The notes: generated by a model not told the origin, from the sequence alone. Positions 19,025 to 29,066 are shown, numbered from the stretch's first letter. The stretch: 64,000 bases of DNA from Ectothiorhodospiraceae bacterium 2226 (GCA_013348725.1 CP054689.1:1290501-1354500); one strand, 5' to 3'. Made by a program: numbers and translations.

Positions 19025-19333
19025 GGCAACACTCCTCTTCTGGGGGCCGCCATTGTACGTGCCTGATGCCGCCATCGCGACGCTGCCGCGGGCGGCGCTT
19101 TACTCCGCCGCTCCGCTCCCCTATCCTCCGGGTCTTGCGGGGGGTCGGGTAGCGGCCGCGGGAGCGGCGGCGCCTGGGGAACGCAGGGCCTCCACCACGA
19201 CAACATCCTTCCACCGACGCCTGCCGGCCGGGCGCGCCATGCCCCCTTCGCGTCGGAAACCGGTCGGAGCGATCGGGCCGCCCGAACAGAGCGCTTCGCC
19301 CCCCGCTCCCCGGCATCAGAGACGAGGACGCGC
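19025..19333. other. 309-bp intergenic region between moaB and the KaiC-like gene
   Basis: Divergent promoters for moaB and the KaiC-like gene must lie here. No convincing ORF, repeat or consensus promoter stood out; the sequence is GC-rich throughout. Confidence 0.5.
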
Positions 19334-20800
19334 ATGGAGTCACACCAGCCGCCCGAACCCTTGGGCCGCAAGACTACCGGGATCCCCGGGTTGGACAAGC
19401 TCTTGGACGGCGGCATTGTCGCGGGGGCGGTCTATATCGTGCAGGGCCCGCCCGGTGCCGGGAAGACGATACTCGCCAACCAGTTTTGCTTTCACCGCGC
19501 GGCCGAGGGCGAGCGCTGCCTGTACCTGACGCTGCTGTCCGAGTCGCATGACCGGCTGCTGCGCCACATGGGACAGATGCAGTTTTTCGACGCCACCCGC
19601 ATCCCCGAGATGATCTATTACGCCAGCGGCTTCGGCGCGCTGGAGCGCGAGGGGCTGGCCGGGGTGCTGCGTCTCGTCAGCCTGGAGCGGCGCCGGCGCG
19701 ATGCGTCGGTGGTGGTCCTGGACGGACTGTTCGTCTTGGAAGAGCACGCCGGCTGCGAGCGCGACTTCCGCCGCTTCGTGCACGACTTGGCCACGCTGGC
19801 GCACCTCAGCAACTGCACGATACTGCTACTCACCAACAGCAAGCGCGGCGCCGGCAGTGCCGAGTACACGATGGTTGACGGCTGGCTGGAACTCGGCCGC
19901 GAGCAACTCGCCTACCGGGCGCTACGCTACGTGCAGGTACACAAGACCCGCGGCAGCGATTTCTTATCGGGACGGCATGTGCTCAAGATCAGCAACGGCG
20001 GGCTGGCGGTGTACCCGCGCCTCGAGAGCGAACTGCACCCGGTACGCACCCCGCCGCGCGATCAAGGCCAACGCCTGTCCAGCGGCATGGCGAAGCTCGA
20101 CGAGATCCTCGGGGGCGGACTGCGGGCCGGCTCCACGACGCTGGTGGTGGGTCCCACGGGCATCGGCAAGACCTCGCTCGGGCTGAAGTTCCTCAGCCGG
20201 TGCACCCCCGAAGAACCCGGCGTCCTGTTCGGTTTCTACGAGGACGAATCCGATCTCATCGAGAAGGCGCGGGGTAACGGCCTCGACCTGCACGCGATGA
20301 TGGCAAGCGGCGCCGTGACGGTCGTGGTCCACCCCGCGGTCGAGTACTTTCTGGACGAGCTCGGCCAGACCCTGCTTCAGGCCGTGCAAAGGAGCGGCGC
20401 GCAGCGTCTGTTCGTCGACGGCGTCGAGGCCTTCGAGCAAAGCGCCGAACACCCCGAACGTCTGGGGCGCTATCTGACCGCGATGGCCAACATCCTGCGG
20501 GCCGCCGGAGTCACCACGCTGTATACGATGGAGATTCCCAAACTCATCGGCGGCGAGGTTCACGTCGAGTTCGGACCCGTCTCGGCGGTGTCGCAGAACA
20601 TCCTCGTACTGCGCTATGTCGAACTGAAGGGCTGCATGCGGCGCGCCCTGTCTATCATGAAGGCGCGCCAGGGCGCGTTTGACGCCACCATACGGGAACT
20701 GGTCTTCACGGAAGAGGGCCTCGATATCGGCGAACAGTTCGAAGGTGTGGACGACATCCTCGCGGGCCACGGGCACCCACGGCCCCCGGGTAGAGGCTGA
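19334..20800 (+). CDS. KaiC-like double RecA-fold ATPase
   Basis: A 488-residue protein made of two KaiC/RadA-type ATPase domains, like cyanobacterial KaiC (about 519 residues). Domain 1: TTGIPGLDKLLDGG then Walker A GPPGAGKT at 38-45 and Walker B ending D130. Domain 2: SGMAKLDEILGGG then GPTGIGKT at 273-280 and Walker B ending D362. The C-terminal strand resembles KaiC (RYVELKGCMRRALSIMKAR). Aligning by eye, the KaiC Ser431-Thr432 pair corresponds to Ser-Ala in GPVSAVSQN (about 417-418), so one phosphosite is kept and the other lost. Catalytic Glu is single in domain 1 (LSES) and YEDES in domain 2. No KaiA or KaiB is present. A response regulator starts 1 nt after the stop, so the two are co-translated; likely a signalling ATPase rather than a clock. 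Confidence 0.88.
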   Translation: MESHQPPEPLGRKTTGIPGLDKLLDGGIVAGAVYIVQGPPGAGKTILANQFCFHRAAEGERCLYLTLLSESHDRLLRHMGQMQFFDATRIPEMIYYASGFGALEREGLAGVLRLVSLERRRRDASVVVLDGLFVLEEHAGCERDFRRFVHDLATLAHLSNCTILLLTNSKRGAGSAEYTMVDGWLELGREQLAYRALRYVQVHKTRGSDFLSGRHVLKISNGGLAVYPRLESELHPVRTPPRDQGQRLSSGMAKLDEILGGGLRAGSTTLVVGPTGIGKTSLGLKFLSRCTPEEPGVLFGFYEDESDLIEKARGNGLDLHAMMASGAVTVVVHPAVEYFLDELGQTLLQAVQRSGAQRLFVDGVEAFEQSAEHPERLGRYLTAMANILRAAGVTTLYTMEIPKLIGGEVHVEFGPVSAVSQNILVLRYVELKGCMRRALSIMKARQGAFDATIRELVFTEEGLDIGEQFEGVDDILAGHGHPRPPGRG

Positions 20801-20801
20801 C

Positions 20802-21212
20802 ATGGACGCCGCCAAAGCGCACATCCTCCTCGTGGAAGACGAGCCCGGGATCCGCACGTCCCTCTCGTTGCTGCTGGAGTTGGAGGGCTATCGCCTGAGC
20901 ACCGCCGACAACGGGGACGCGGGGCTGGCCCACATGGACGCCGAGCGCCCCGACCTGGTGATCACGGACTATATGATGCCGGGCCTGGACGGTTTGGCGA
21001 TGATCCGCGCGATGCGCGCCATCCCGGCTCTGGCGGACGTGCCCGTGCTCCTGATGAGTGGCGCACTACCCGCCGATTTGGATCCCCTGGAGGTGGCCGA
21101 CGCATTCCTGCAGAAGCCCGCCCGCATCGACCGTCTGGTCCACACCATCCAACTACTGCTGCGCACCCACGGCAGTGAAGCCGACAGCAGACCACGCGGC
21201 GACGGCGTCTAA
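20802..21212 (+). CDS. Single-domain response regulator
   Basis: A 136-residue CheY-like receiver with no output domain. Acidic pocket E12-D13, phospho-acceptor D56 (DLVITDYMMPG), switch S86 (VLLMSGA) and K105 (FLQKPAR) are all present, so it should be phosphorylatable. A 17-residue polar tail follows the receiver. The ATG is 1 nt after the KaiC-like stop. The frame is open upstream inside that gene but not coding there. KaiC-like proteins with adjacent receivers are common outside cyanobacteria; the partner kinase is not obvious, since the nearby kinase-like gene is degenerate. Confidence 0.9.
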   Translation: MDAAKAHILLVEDEPGIRTSLSLLLELEGYRLSTADNGDAGLAHMDAERPDLVITDYMMPGLDGLAMIRAMRAIPALADVPVLLMSGALPADLDPLEVADAFLQKPARIDRLVHTIQLLLRTHGSEADSRPRGDGV

Positions 21213-21260
21213 CCGAATGTAATCGCCGGCGCCCGTGCGCTTGCGCGCCACGCGCCCGCG

Positions 21261-21785
21261 CTAGCGGGCGTGCACCAACCGGATGAGGCGCCCCAGCACG
21301 GCCGGCGCCAGCGCCGCCCCCTGAGGATCGCCGAAACCCGCCTCGTACAGCAGCACCACCAACTCGGCCTTCTTGTGCGGAGTAAGCGGCGTCTCGCGTA
21401 CCGCCAGCGCCCGCTCCACCGCCTCCAACACCGCCGACAGCCGGTCCCCCTCCAGGGGCGCGGGCACATGGGCGGCCGCCGCGTCTTCCCGCACCGGACC
21501 CTCACCGCTCACCAGCCAGCGTATCGACACGCCGGCCGCCGCGGCAAGCGCCACCAAGGGTTCGACGGTGGGCTGCGACTGGCCGCCGATGTAGCGGTAC
21601 AGCTGCGACTCCGAGATACCGCTTCGGCGCGCCAGCTCCTTCTTGCCCATCACATCCGCGACCATGGCGATCCGCTGAGGAAGCCCTTTTACACCCGCCG
21701 GGCCATAATTCTCCGACACATACTTGGCGGCGGCGTGCTCGCGCACGCCGGACGCCGACCCGCCGCAGCCCTTAGCCGATGCCAT
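21261..21785 (-). CDS. CI-like helix-turn-helix regulator
   Basis: A phage-repressor-type (XRE/CI-like) DNA-binding protein of about 174 residues. The HTH is in MGKKELARRSGISESQLYRYIGGQSQPTVEPLVALAAAAGVSIRWLVSGEGP. There is no peptidase tail; the C-terminal 70 residues are helical (LSAVLEAVERALAV, AELVVLLYEAGFG). The frame is open to 21866, but the extra 27 codons coincide with a repeated DNA motif that looks like an operator, so ATG at 21785 is preferred. This type often regulates its own promoter. Convergent with the response regulator and divergent from the kinase-like gene. Confidence 0.8.
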   Translation of the reverse strand: MASAKGCGGSASGVREHAAAKYVSENYGPAGVKGLPQRIAMVADVMGKKELARRSGISESQLYRYIGGQSQPTVEPLVALAAAAGVSIRWLVSGEGPVREDAAAAHVPAPLEGDRLSAVLEAVERALAVRETPLTPHKKAELVVLLYEAGFGDPQGAALAPAVLGRLIRLVHAR

Positions 21786-22184
21786 GTTCGCCCTCGCGCC
21801 TTTGATGGACCATTTATGCGAAATTTCTCGGCCTTGCCTGGCGTAAATATGCCACTTATGCGACAATCGCGCTCGCGTGCCACGGCGCGCTTACCCGTAC
21901 AATTTGTGAGGATACCACGCGCCGCGAAGCCGCTGCCATACGACAGCGTAGTCCGTCCGTCTGCTCATCCGATGCCGCCTATCGACCCCCTCCACGCGCG
22001 TGCTCCCCGCTCCCGCATGCCATGCGGTGAGTGGCGCAGTTTCCTCGTGCCCAACCCTTCCGAACACGCGGCGTCATGAGGCGCGGCACCTTGATCGGCC
22101 TCCTCGACGGGGGACGCGCGCCGCACGCGCACCACCCCGCGGCTTCCCCCACCGCGCCGCTGCGGTGACCCGACGAGGCGGCTC
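21786..22184. other. 399-bp divergent intergenic region of the regulator and kinase-like genes
   Basis: Contains the operator-like repeats at 21814-21861 and a TACAAT hexamer at about 21898-21903 on the plus strand. The rest shows no ORF that I can support. The part near 21800-21920 is less GC-rich than its surroundings, as expected of a promoter region. Confidence 0.5.
21814..21861. promoter_or_regulatory. Candidate operator for the CI-like regulator
   Basis: Three half-sites of the form TTATGC/GC(G/A)TAA: TTATGC at 21814-21819 and the dyad GCGTAA (21841-21846) with TTATGC (21856-21861), nine bases apart. Wider context repeats as CCATTTATGCGA (21810-21821) and CCACTTATGCGA (21852-21863). 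It lies 25-80 bp upstream of the regulator's start, where an autoregulatory operator is expected. Confidence 0.55.
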
Positions 22185-23132
22185 ATGCTCAGACAACACC
22201 CACATCTCGGCAGCGCGCTCGTCACCCGACACCTCCACATCGTGGCGGTTGACGCGGGCCCGACGCCCATTCCGGCGGCAACCAGTTCGCTGCGCGGGTT
22301 GCCGCCCGCCGTGCGGGACCCACTGGTGCACGTGGTGCAGACCGTGCTGGCCAGCCGGCATGCCATCGCGGACTTCTTGCTGAAGCCGGCGTCCACAGCG
22401 CCCTCGTGGTCATGCACGGCCCTGCCGATTAGCGAGCCCGGTCGCTACGAACCCAGCGCCGTGCAGCTGTTCTTCTCGCGCCGCGCCCCCAGCCCGGAGG
22501 CACCGATAGGGGCGGTCGCTCATGCCGCGCGCGACGCGCTCGCGCCGATCCGCAACGTCGCCCGCCTGCTGGCCGATGGATCGCGTTCCGCACAGGAGTT
22601 GCGCTGGAACTTGGCGCTGATCGAAACCCAGGTCGGCTATCTCGGGCAACTGATCGACGAAATGGAGTCGATCGCGCAACTGCGGGCGGGGCGGGTGCGC
22701 CTCGCGCGCGGCCTGATCAAGCTGGAGCGCGTCGTGCAGCAGGCGCTGGATGCCGTGGGCGCGAGCACCCGCCCCACGCTGCACCGCGCGACACCGGGGC
22801 CGCTGACCGTGTGGGCCGACGAGGCTCGGCTGCGCCAGGCGCTCGACACCCTGTTGCGCCTTGCGCTGGTGGAGAGCGATGGAGGCGAGGCGCGCGTCAC
22901 GCTGAGCCTGACGCGCGGCGAAGCGGTGATCGATATCGGGGTGCCGGACGCGACGCCGGCCGGCCCGCTCGCGGCCCTGCTGTCGCCGGATACCGCGGAG
23001 GTGCGCCCACGTCCGGACGTGATCCTCGCCGCCCACCTGTTGTGGGCTCAGGGCGCCCGTATCGGGCCCGGCGGACGCGCCGCGTTGTTGCGCGTTACGT
23101 TGCCGTTGTCTGCTGCGCGTCCCTACGGCTAG
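22185..23132 (+). CDS. Degenerate histidine-kinase-like protein
   Basis: A 315-residue protein. Residues about 108-165 match a HisKA dimerisation helix, with H113 in HAARDALAPIRN aligning to HELRNPLAPIRN, but the following Glu, Asn and Pro are A, D and A. Residues about 205-310 look like an HATPase fold (VWADEARLRQALDTLLRLAL), yet the N-box Asn is replaced by Arg/Leu and the DxGxG G1 box is absent (IDIGVPDATPAG). ATP binding is therefore doubtful. No membrane segments; the first 100 residues have no recognised domain. It may be a phosphotransfer or adaptor protein for the nearby receiver. GAGGCGG lies upstream of the ATG. Confidence 0.7.
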   Translation: MLRQHPHLGSALVTRHLHIVAVDAGPTPIPAATSSLRGLPPAVRDPLVHVVQTVLASRHAIADFLLKPASTAPSWSCTALPISEPGRYEPSAVQLFFSRRAPSPEAPIGAVAHAARDALAPIRNVARLLADGSRSAQELRWNLALIETQVGYLGQLIDEMESIAQLRAGRVRLARGLIKLERVVQQALDAVGASTRPTLHRATPGPLTVWADEARLRQALDTLLRLALVESDGGEARVTLSLTRGEAVIDIGVPDATPAGPLAALLSPDTAEVRPRPDVILAAHLLWAQGARIGPGGRAALLRVTLPLSAARPYG

Positions 23133-23325
23133 CGCGGTCGATAAAGGGCGAACGCCGCGCGGGCTGGCAGGCGGATGACCCTGCCGGCAAAATGTGATGC
23201 AATCTCCAACAGTCGCGGCGGCGGCATGACGAAGCCGCCGCTAGCCTTTACAGTGCCTGCGCTCACCCAGGTCGTTGGGAACCCGCCGCCCCCACGCCGG
23301 TCGTAACGGGGCGTTCGTTCAAGGA

Positions 23326-25212
23326 ATGAGGACAGCCGAATTGTTGAGGGCCCGCATGGAACTGGCCGCCTTCGCGGCCTTGCTGCTCGCCGTTTTGCCC
23401 TACGCGCACGCCCAGGAAGACGCGCCCGGCGTGGAAGGTCCGTTCCACGGCATGGCGCTGCACGGTGACCTCAAGTACGGCCCCGACTTCCAGCACTTCG
23501 AGTACGCCGACCCCGACGCGCCCAAGGGCGGCATCGTGCGCCTCGGCGCCGTCGGCACCTACGACAGCCTCAACCCTTTCATACTGCGCGGCACCACGCC
23601 GCCGAACATGACCAATGTGTTCGACACCTTGATGGTCAGTTCGAGTGATGAGCCCTTCTCGGTGTACGGCTTGATCGCCGAGTCCATGGAGGTGGCCGAC
23701 GATGACTCGTGGGTGATCTTCACCCTGCGCCCGGAGGCTCGCCACCACGACGGCACTCCGATCACGGTCGAGGACGTCATCTTCACCCTGGAGACCCTCA
23801 AGCGGGACGGGCATCCCTTCTACCGCTCCTATTACGCAAATCTCGAGCGCGCCGAGGCGGTCGGCCCGCGCCGGGTAAAGATCCACTTCAACATGCGCGG
23901 CAACCGCGAGTTGCCGCTGATCGCGGCCCAGATGACGGTGCTGTCCAAGGCGTACTGGTCGGAGCGCGACTTCGCGCGCACCACCCTGGAGCCGCCGCTC
24001 GGCAACGGCCCGTACCGCGTCGCGCGGGTCGACCCCGGGCGGTCGCTGATCTACGAGCGCGTGGAGGATTACTGGGCGGCCGATCTGCCGGTGCGCCGCG
24101 GCCAGCACAACTTCGACCGCATGCGCTACGACTTCTACCGCGACAGCACGGTCGCCCTGGAGGCCTTCAAGGCGGGGGAGTACGACTTTCGCGCGGAGAA
24201 CGTGGCGCGTAACTGGGCGGAGGGCTACGAGGGCCCGGCGCTCGCGCGCGGGCTGATCCGCATGGAGGAAATCGAGCACCAGCAACCGAGCGGCATGCAG
24301 GGCTTCGTGATGAACACGCGCCATCCCGTGTTCGCCGACCCGCGCGTGCGCAAGGCGATGGCCTACCTGTTCGACTACGAGTGGACCAACCGCGCGCTGT
24401 TCCACCGCGCCTATGCGCGCACCACCAGCTATTTCTCCAACTCCGACTTGGCGGCCGAGGGCCTGCCGAGCGAGGCGGAACTCGCCCTGCTCGAGCCTTT
24501 CCGCGGCCAGATCCCCGACGCGGTGTTCGAGCGCGAGTACGTGCCGCCCGCCACCGACGGCACCGGCTCGATCCGGCCGAACATGGTGCAGGCCTACGAG
24601 CTGCTAACCGAGGCCGGTTGGGAGATCCGCGACCGACGCATGGTCCACGCCGAGACCGGGCAGCCGCTCACCTTCGAGATCCTGCTGGTCAACCCGAGCT
24701 TCGAGCGCGTGGCGCTACCCTACGCGCGCAACCTGCGCCGCCTGGGCATCGAGGGGCGCGTGCGTACCGTGGACAGCACGCAGTACCAGCACCGCTTGGA
24801 CCACTTCGACTTCGACATGACGGTGATCGTGCTGCCGCAGTCGCTCTCGCCCGGGAACGAGCAGCGCGATTACTGGACCAGTGCCGCGGCCGACATGCCC
24901 GGTTCGCGCAACTACGCCGGCATCCGCGACCCGGCGGTGGACGCGCTGGTCGACCGGCTCATCGCGGCGGAGACGCGCGCGGATCTCGTCGCCGCCGCGC
25001 GCGCGCTCGACCGCGTGTTGCTGTGGGGCCATTACGTGGTGCCCAACTGGCACACGCGGGTGTTCCGCGTCGCCTATTGGGATAAGTTCGACCGACCGGC
25101 GGTCAGCCCGCCCTATGCGCTTGGGTTCGAAACCTGGTGGGTGGACGCCGAACGCGAGGCCGCACTACGGCGCCAGGGCGGCCCGCGCTCGGTGCGCGGA
25201 GGTAATCGCTGA
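23326..25212 (+). CDS. yejA: Peptide ABC transporter substrate-binding protein, YejA type
   Basis: Periplasmic SBP_bac_5-family receptor of about 628 residues for the YejABEF importer, which in enteric bacteria takes up peptides and microcin C. Signal peptide ends near AYAHA-type sequence ([11 protein letters not shown]). The YejA hallmarks are [29 protein letters not shown] and [13 protein letters not shown] near the N-terminus, and [13 protein letters not shown] further on. Starts at 23326 and 23356 are both possible: the former gives Arg residues before the hydrophobic core, the latter has a better-spaced GAGGG. The stop overlaps yejB (TGATG). Confidence 0.9.
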   Translation: MRTAELLRARMELAAFAALLLAVLPYAHAQEDAPGVEGPFHGMALHGDLKYGPDFQHFEYADPDAPKGGIVRLGAVGTYDSLNPFILRGTTPPNMTNVFDTLMVSSSDEPFSVYGLIAESMEVADDDSWVIFTLRPEARHHDGTPITVEDVIFTLETLKRDGHPFYRSYYANLERAEAVGPRRVKIHFNMRGNRELPLIAAQMTVLSKAYWSERDFARTTLEPPLGNGPYRVARVDPGRSLIYERVEDYWAADLPVRRGQHNFDRMRYDFYRDSTVALEAFKAGEYDFRAENVARNWAEGYEGPALARGLIRMEEIEHQQPSGMQGFVMNTRHPVFADPRVRKAMAYLFDYEWTNRALFHRAYARTTSYFSNSDLAAEGLPSEAELALLEPFRGQIPDAVFEREYVPPATDGTGSIRPNMVQAYELLTEAGWEIRDRRMVHAETGQPLTFEILLVNPSFERVALPYARNLRRLGIEGRVRTVDSTQYQHRLDHFDFDMTVIVLPQSLSPGNEQRDYWTSAAADMPGSRNYAGIRDPAVDALVDRLIAAETRADLVAAARALDRVLLWGHYVVPNWHTRVFRVAYWDKFDRPAVSPPYALGFETWWVDAEREAALRRQGGPRSVRGGNR

Positions 25213-26294
25213 TGCCCGCGTATATTCTGCGTCGTCTGCTACTCATGATCCCCACCTTGCTCGGGATCATGATCATCAACTTCATCGTGGTGCAGGCCGC
25301 CCCGGGCGGCCCGGTGGAACGCGTGGTGGCGGAGATGCGCGGGCACGGCGTGGAGGCCACCGCGCGTATCGGCGGCGCAGCCGAGGGCGAGGTCGCGCGT
25401 GGCACCGACACGGGCTACCGCGGCGCACGCGGCATCGACCCCGAACTGATCGCGGAGCTCGAACGCCACTACGGCTTCGACCGCCCGGCGCACGAGCGCT
25501 TCGGGCAGATGCTGTGGAACTACATGCGGCTCGACTTCGGCAACAGCTTCTATCGCGATCGCAGTGTGATCGAACTCATCGTCGACGCGCTACCGGTGTC
25601 CATCTCGTTGGGGCTGTGGACGCTGCTCCTGGTGTATCTGATCTCCATCCCGCTCGGCATCACCAAAGCGGTGCGCGATGGCTCGCGCTTCGACGTGTGG
25701 AGCTCGGCAGTGGTCATCGTGGGTTACGCCATTCCGGGCTTCATGTTCGCCATTCTACTCATCGTGCTGTTCGCCGGCGGGAGCTTCTTCGACATCTTTC
25801 CGCTACGCGGCCTGGTCTCCGAACACTGGGAGGAGCTGTCCTGGCCGGCGCGCATCGCCGACTACTTCTGGCACATCACCCTGCCGGTGCTCGCCATGGT
25901 GATCGGCGGCTTCGCCGGACTGACCATGCTGACCAAGAACTCCTTCCTGGACGAGATCAACAAACAGTACGTGGTGACCGCGCGCGCCAAGGGCCTGGCG
26001 CAGCGCCATGTGCTCTACGGCCACGTGTTCCGCAACGCCATGCTGATCGTGATCGCCGGCTTTCCCGCCGCGTTCATCGGCGTGCTGTTCACCGGCGCGC
26101 TGCTGATCGAGGTGATCTTCTCGCTCGAGGGCCTCGGCCTGCTCGGTTTCGAGGCGGCGGTGAACCGTGACTACCCGGTGATGTTCGGCACCTTGTTCAT
26201 CTTCACCCTGATCGGGCTGGTACTGAACCTGATCGGCGACCTGATGTACGTGGTCATCGACCCACGCATCGACTTCGAATCGCGGGAGGTCTGA
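25212..26294 (+). CDS. yejB: Peptide ABC transporter permease, YejB type
   Basis: Inner-membrane permease of 360 residues. First TM at residues about 8-30 ([25 protein letters not shown]), a periplasmic loop, then five more TMs with the EAA motif ([29 protein letters not shown]). The long loop with [21 protein letters not shown] is characteristic of the YejB/OppB group. Start overlaps the yejA stop by one base; the yejE start follows 3 nt after its stop, so translation is coupled. Confidence 0.94.
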   Translation: MPAYILRRLLLMIPTLLGIMIINFIVVQAAPGGPVERVVAEMRGHGVEATARIGGAAEGEVARGTDTGYRGARGIDPELIAELERHYGFDRPAHERFGQMLWNYMRLDFGNSFYRDRSVIELIVDALPVSISLGLWTLLLVYLISIPLGITKAVRDGSRFDVWSSAVVIVGYAIPGFMFAILLIVLFAGGSFFDIFPLRGLVSEHWEELSWPARIADYFWHITLPVLAMVIGGFAGLTMLTKNSFLDEINKQYVVTARAKGLAQRHVLYGHVFRNAMLIVIAGFPAAFIGVLFTGALLIEVIFSLEGLGLLGFEAAVNRDYPVMFGTLFIFTLIGLVLNLIGDLMYVVIDPRIDFESREV

Positions 26295-26297
26295 GCC

Positions 26298-27377
26298 ATG
26301 TTTCGTCGCCTGAGCCCGCTCAACCAACGCCGCTTCGAGAACTTCCGTGCCAACCGCCGCGGCTGGTGGTCGCTGTGGATCTTCTTGACGCTGTTCGTGA
26401 TCAGCCTCGGCGCCGAGTTCATCGCCAACGACAAACCGCTGGTGGTGAACTATGACGGCCGGCTGTACTTCCCGGTGGTGCAGTACCTGCCCGAGACCAC
26501 CTTCGGCGGGGTGCTGCCGATCGAGGCCTATTACCGCGATCACTACGTGCAGGAGATGATCGAGGAGAGGGGTTGGATGATCTGGCCGCTGATCCCCTAC
26601 AGCTACCAGACGGTGAACTACAACCTGGCACAACCCGCCCCCTCGCCGCCGAGCGCGGACAACTGGCTGGGCACCGACGATCAGGGGCGCGACGTGCTCG
26701 CGCGCATCATCTACGGCTTTCGCATCTCCATCCTGTTCGGCCTGGCGCTGACCGTACTGAGCTCCATCATCGGGGTGATCGCGGCCGCCACCCAGGGCTA
26801 CTTCGGCGGCTGGGTGGACCTGCTCGGCCAACGCATGGTCGAAATATGGGCCGGGCTGCCGGTGCTGTACATCCTGATCATCATGGCGGCCATCATCGAG
26901 CCCAACTTCTGGTGGCTACTCGGGCTGATGCTGCTGTTCAGCTGGGTGGCGTTGGTCGGCGTGGTGCGCGCCGAGGTACTGCGGGTGCGCAACTTCGATT
27001 ACGTGCGCGCGGCCCGCTCGCTCGGGGTGAGCAACATCGGCATCATGTTCCGCCACGTGCTGCCCAACGCCATGGTGGCCACCCTTACCTTCCTGCCGTT
27101 CATCATGAACGGCTCCATCACCACCCTGACCTCGCTCGACTTCCTGGGCTTCGGGCTGCCGCCCGGCTCGCCCTCGCTCGGGGAGCTGCTGGCGCAGGGC
27201 AAGAACAACCTGCACGCGCCGTGGCTCGGGATCAGCGCCTTCCTGGTCCTGGCGGTGATGTTGAGCCTGCTGATCTTCATCGGCGAGGCGGTGCGCGATG
27301 CCTTCGACCCACGCAAGGCGATGGCGCGCAGCAACGTAGCAGCGGGTGAACCGACCAAGGCGATGGCCCATGCCTGA
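26298..27377 (+). CDS. yejE: Peptide ABC transporter permease, YejE type
   Basis: Second permease, 359 residues. N-terminal LSPLNQRRFENFRANRRGWWSLWIFL is the YejE signature, followed by a periplasmic segment containing TTFGGVLPIEAYYRD and NWLGTDDQGRDVLAR, then the transmembrane domain with the EAA motif (FDYVRAARSLGVSNIGIMFRHVLPNAM). Partner of YejB. The yejF start lies 8 nt inside its 3' end. Confidence 0.94.
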   Translation: MFRRLSPLNQRRFENFRANRRGWWSLWIFLTLFVISLGAEFIANDKPLVVNYDGRLYFPVVQYLPETTFGGVLPIEAYYRDHYVQEMIEERGWMIWPLIPYSYQTVNYNLAQPAPSPPSADNWLGTDDQGRDVLARIIYGFRISILFGLALTVLSSIIGVIAAATQGYFGGWVDLLGQRMVEIWAGLPVLYILIIMAAIIEPNFWWLLGLMLLFSWVALVGVVRAEVLRVRNFDYVRAARSLGVSNIGIMFRHVLPNAMVATLTFLPFIMNGSITTLTSLDFLGFGLPPGSPSLGELLAQGKNNLHAPWLGISAFLVLAVMLSLLIFIGEAVRDAFDPRKAMARSNVAAGEPTKAMAHA

Positions 27378-28998
27378 GCAAACCCTCTTCGAAGTGCGGG
27401 ATCTGGCGGTCGCGTTCGGCAACGGCGCGGCGCGCGCCGTGGACGGCGTGTCGTTCGACGTCCGCGCCGGCGAGACGCTCGCCCTGGTGGGCGAGTCCGG
27501 CTCCGGCAAGTCGCTCACCGCGCTGTCGCTGCTGCAACTGCTGCCGCCGGGCGCGCATCACCCCACCGGCAGCATCCGCTACCGCGGACGCGAGCTGATC
27601 GGCGCGCCGGAGCCGGTGCTGCGCGACATGCGCGGCAACCGCGTGGGCATGGTGTTCCAGGAACCGATGACCTCGCTCAACCCGCTGCACACCATCGAGA
27701 AGCAGATTCGCGAGACGCTGGTGCTGCACAAGGCGATGAACAAGAAGGCGGCGCGCGAGCGCACCCTGGAGTTGTTGCGCCTGGTCGGACTGCCCAACGC
27801 CGAGTCGCGCCTGAACGCCTTCCCGCACGAGCTCTCCGGCGGTCAGCGCCAGCGCGTGATGATCGCCATGGCACTGGCCAACGAGCCCGACGTGCTGATC
27901 GCCGACGAGCCGACCACCGCGCTGGACGTCACCATCCAGGCGCAGATCCTCGAGCTGCTGAAAGACCTGCAGCAGCGCCTCGGCATGGCGTTGGTGCTGA
28001 TCACTCACGATCTCGGCATCGTGCGCCGCATCGCCGAGCGCGTGTGCGTCATGAACCAGGGCAAGATCGTGGAGCGCGGCGAGGTGGCGGAGGTGTTCGC
28101 CGCGCCGCGCCACGAGTACACGCAGCGCCTGCTGGCGGCCGAACCCAAGGGTCGGCCAGGACCGGCCGACGAGCGCGCACCTGTGGTGATGGAGGCGCGC
28201 GACGTCAAGGTGTGGTTCCCCATCCTCGGCGGGCTGCTGCGCCGCCCCAAGGACTACATCAAGGCGGTGGACGGCGTCAGCCTCAAGGTGCGCAGCGGCC
28301 AGACCGTCGGCATCGTGGGCGAGAGCGGCTCGGGCAAGACCACGCTCGGCATGGCGCTGCTGCGCCTGACCGGCAGCGAGGGCACCATCGTGTTCCAGGG
28401 CCGCACCATCAGTGGCGAGCGCAGCAAGGCGCTGCGCCCCCTGCGCCGCGCCATGCAGATCGTGTTTCAGGACCCCTTCGGCAGCCTCTCGCCGCGTATG
28501 TCCGTGGGGCAGATCATCGAAGAGGGCCTGCGGGTACATGAGCCCCGCATGCCGGCCTTCGAGCGCGAACAGCGCATCACCGAGGCGCTGCGCGAGACGG
28601 GGCTGGACCCCGAGGCGCGCCACCGCTACCCGCACGAGTTCTCCGGGGGGCAGCGCCAGCGCATCTCGATTGCACGCGCCATGGTCCTCAAGCCCAAGCT
28701 CGTGGTGCTGGACGAGCCCACCTCGGCGCTGGACGTGTCGGTGCAGGCGCAGATCATCGAGCTGCTGCGCGCGCTGCAGGCCAAGCACCAGCTCGCGTAC
28801 ATCTTCATCAGCCACGACCTGCGCGTGGTGCGCGCCCTCTCGCACGAGGTGATCGTGATGCGCGGCGGCCGGGTGGTGGAGCACGGCTCGGGCGACCGGA
28901 TCTTTGAGGCGCCCACCGACGAATACACCCGCCAGCTCATCAAGGCCGCGTTCGACACCACGCTGTTCGGGGCCGACCGCGAGGCCGCGCCGGCCTGA
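27370..28998 (+). CDS. yejF: Peptide ABC transporter ATP-binding protein with two ABC domains, YejF type
   Basis: A 542-residue fused ATPase. Domain 1: Walker A GESGSGKS, signature LSGGQRQRV, Walker B VLIADEP. Domain 2: Walker A GESGSGKT, signature FSGGQRQRI, Walker B LVVLDEP. Both nucleotide sites look intact, and both domains carry OppD/OppF-like H-loops. Start at 27370 overlaps yejE; the extension to 27346 is not needed. The set yejABEF is complete. Confidence 0.94.
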   Translation: MPEQTLFEVRDLAVAFGNGAARAVDGVSFDVRAGETLALVGESGSGKSLTALSLLQLLPPGAHHPTGSIRYRGRELIGAPEPVLRDMRGNRVGMVFQEPMTSLNPLHTIEKQIRETLVLHKAMNKKAARERTLELLRLVGLPNAESRLNAFPHELSGGQRQRVMIAMALANEPDVLIADEPTTALDVTIQAQILELLKDLQQRLGMALVLITHDLGIVRRIAERVCVMNQGKIVERGEVAEVFAAPRHEYTQRLLAAEPKGRPGPADERAPVVMEARDVKVWFPILGGLLRRPKDYIKAVDGVSLKVRSGQTVGIVGESGSGKTTLGMALLRLTGSEGTIVFQGRTISGERSKALRPLRRAMQIVFQDPFGSLSPRMSVGQIIEEGLRVHEPRMPAFEREQRITEALRETGLDPEARHRYPHEFSGGQRQRISIARAMVLKPKLVVLDEPTSALDVSVQAQIIELLRALQAKHQLAYIFISHDLRVVRALSHEVIVMRGGRVVEHGSGDRIFEAPTDEYTRQLIKAAFDTTLFGADREAAPA

Positions 28999-29053
28999 GC
29001 GCGCGGGGCCGATTGCTGGCCTGAGGGCACTGGCCCCAGCCCCTAGCGGACGC

Positions 29054-29059
29054 TAAAAT
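29054..29059 (+). promoter_or_regulatory. -10-like TAAAAT implying a leaderless Sel1 transcript
   Basis: TAAAAT ends 7 nt before the ATG at 29067, so the predicted transcription start is the A of the ATG; no Shine-Dalgarno is present. The -35 is not obvious. Confidence 0.45.
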
Positions 29060-29066
29060 CCGAGCT

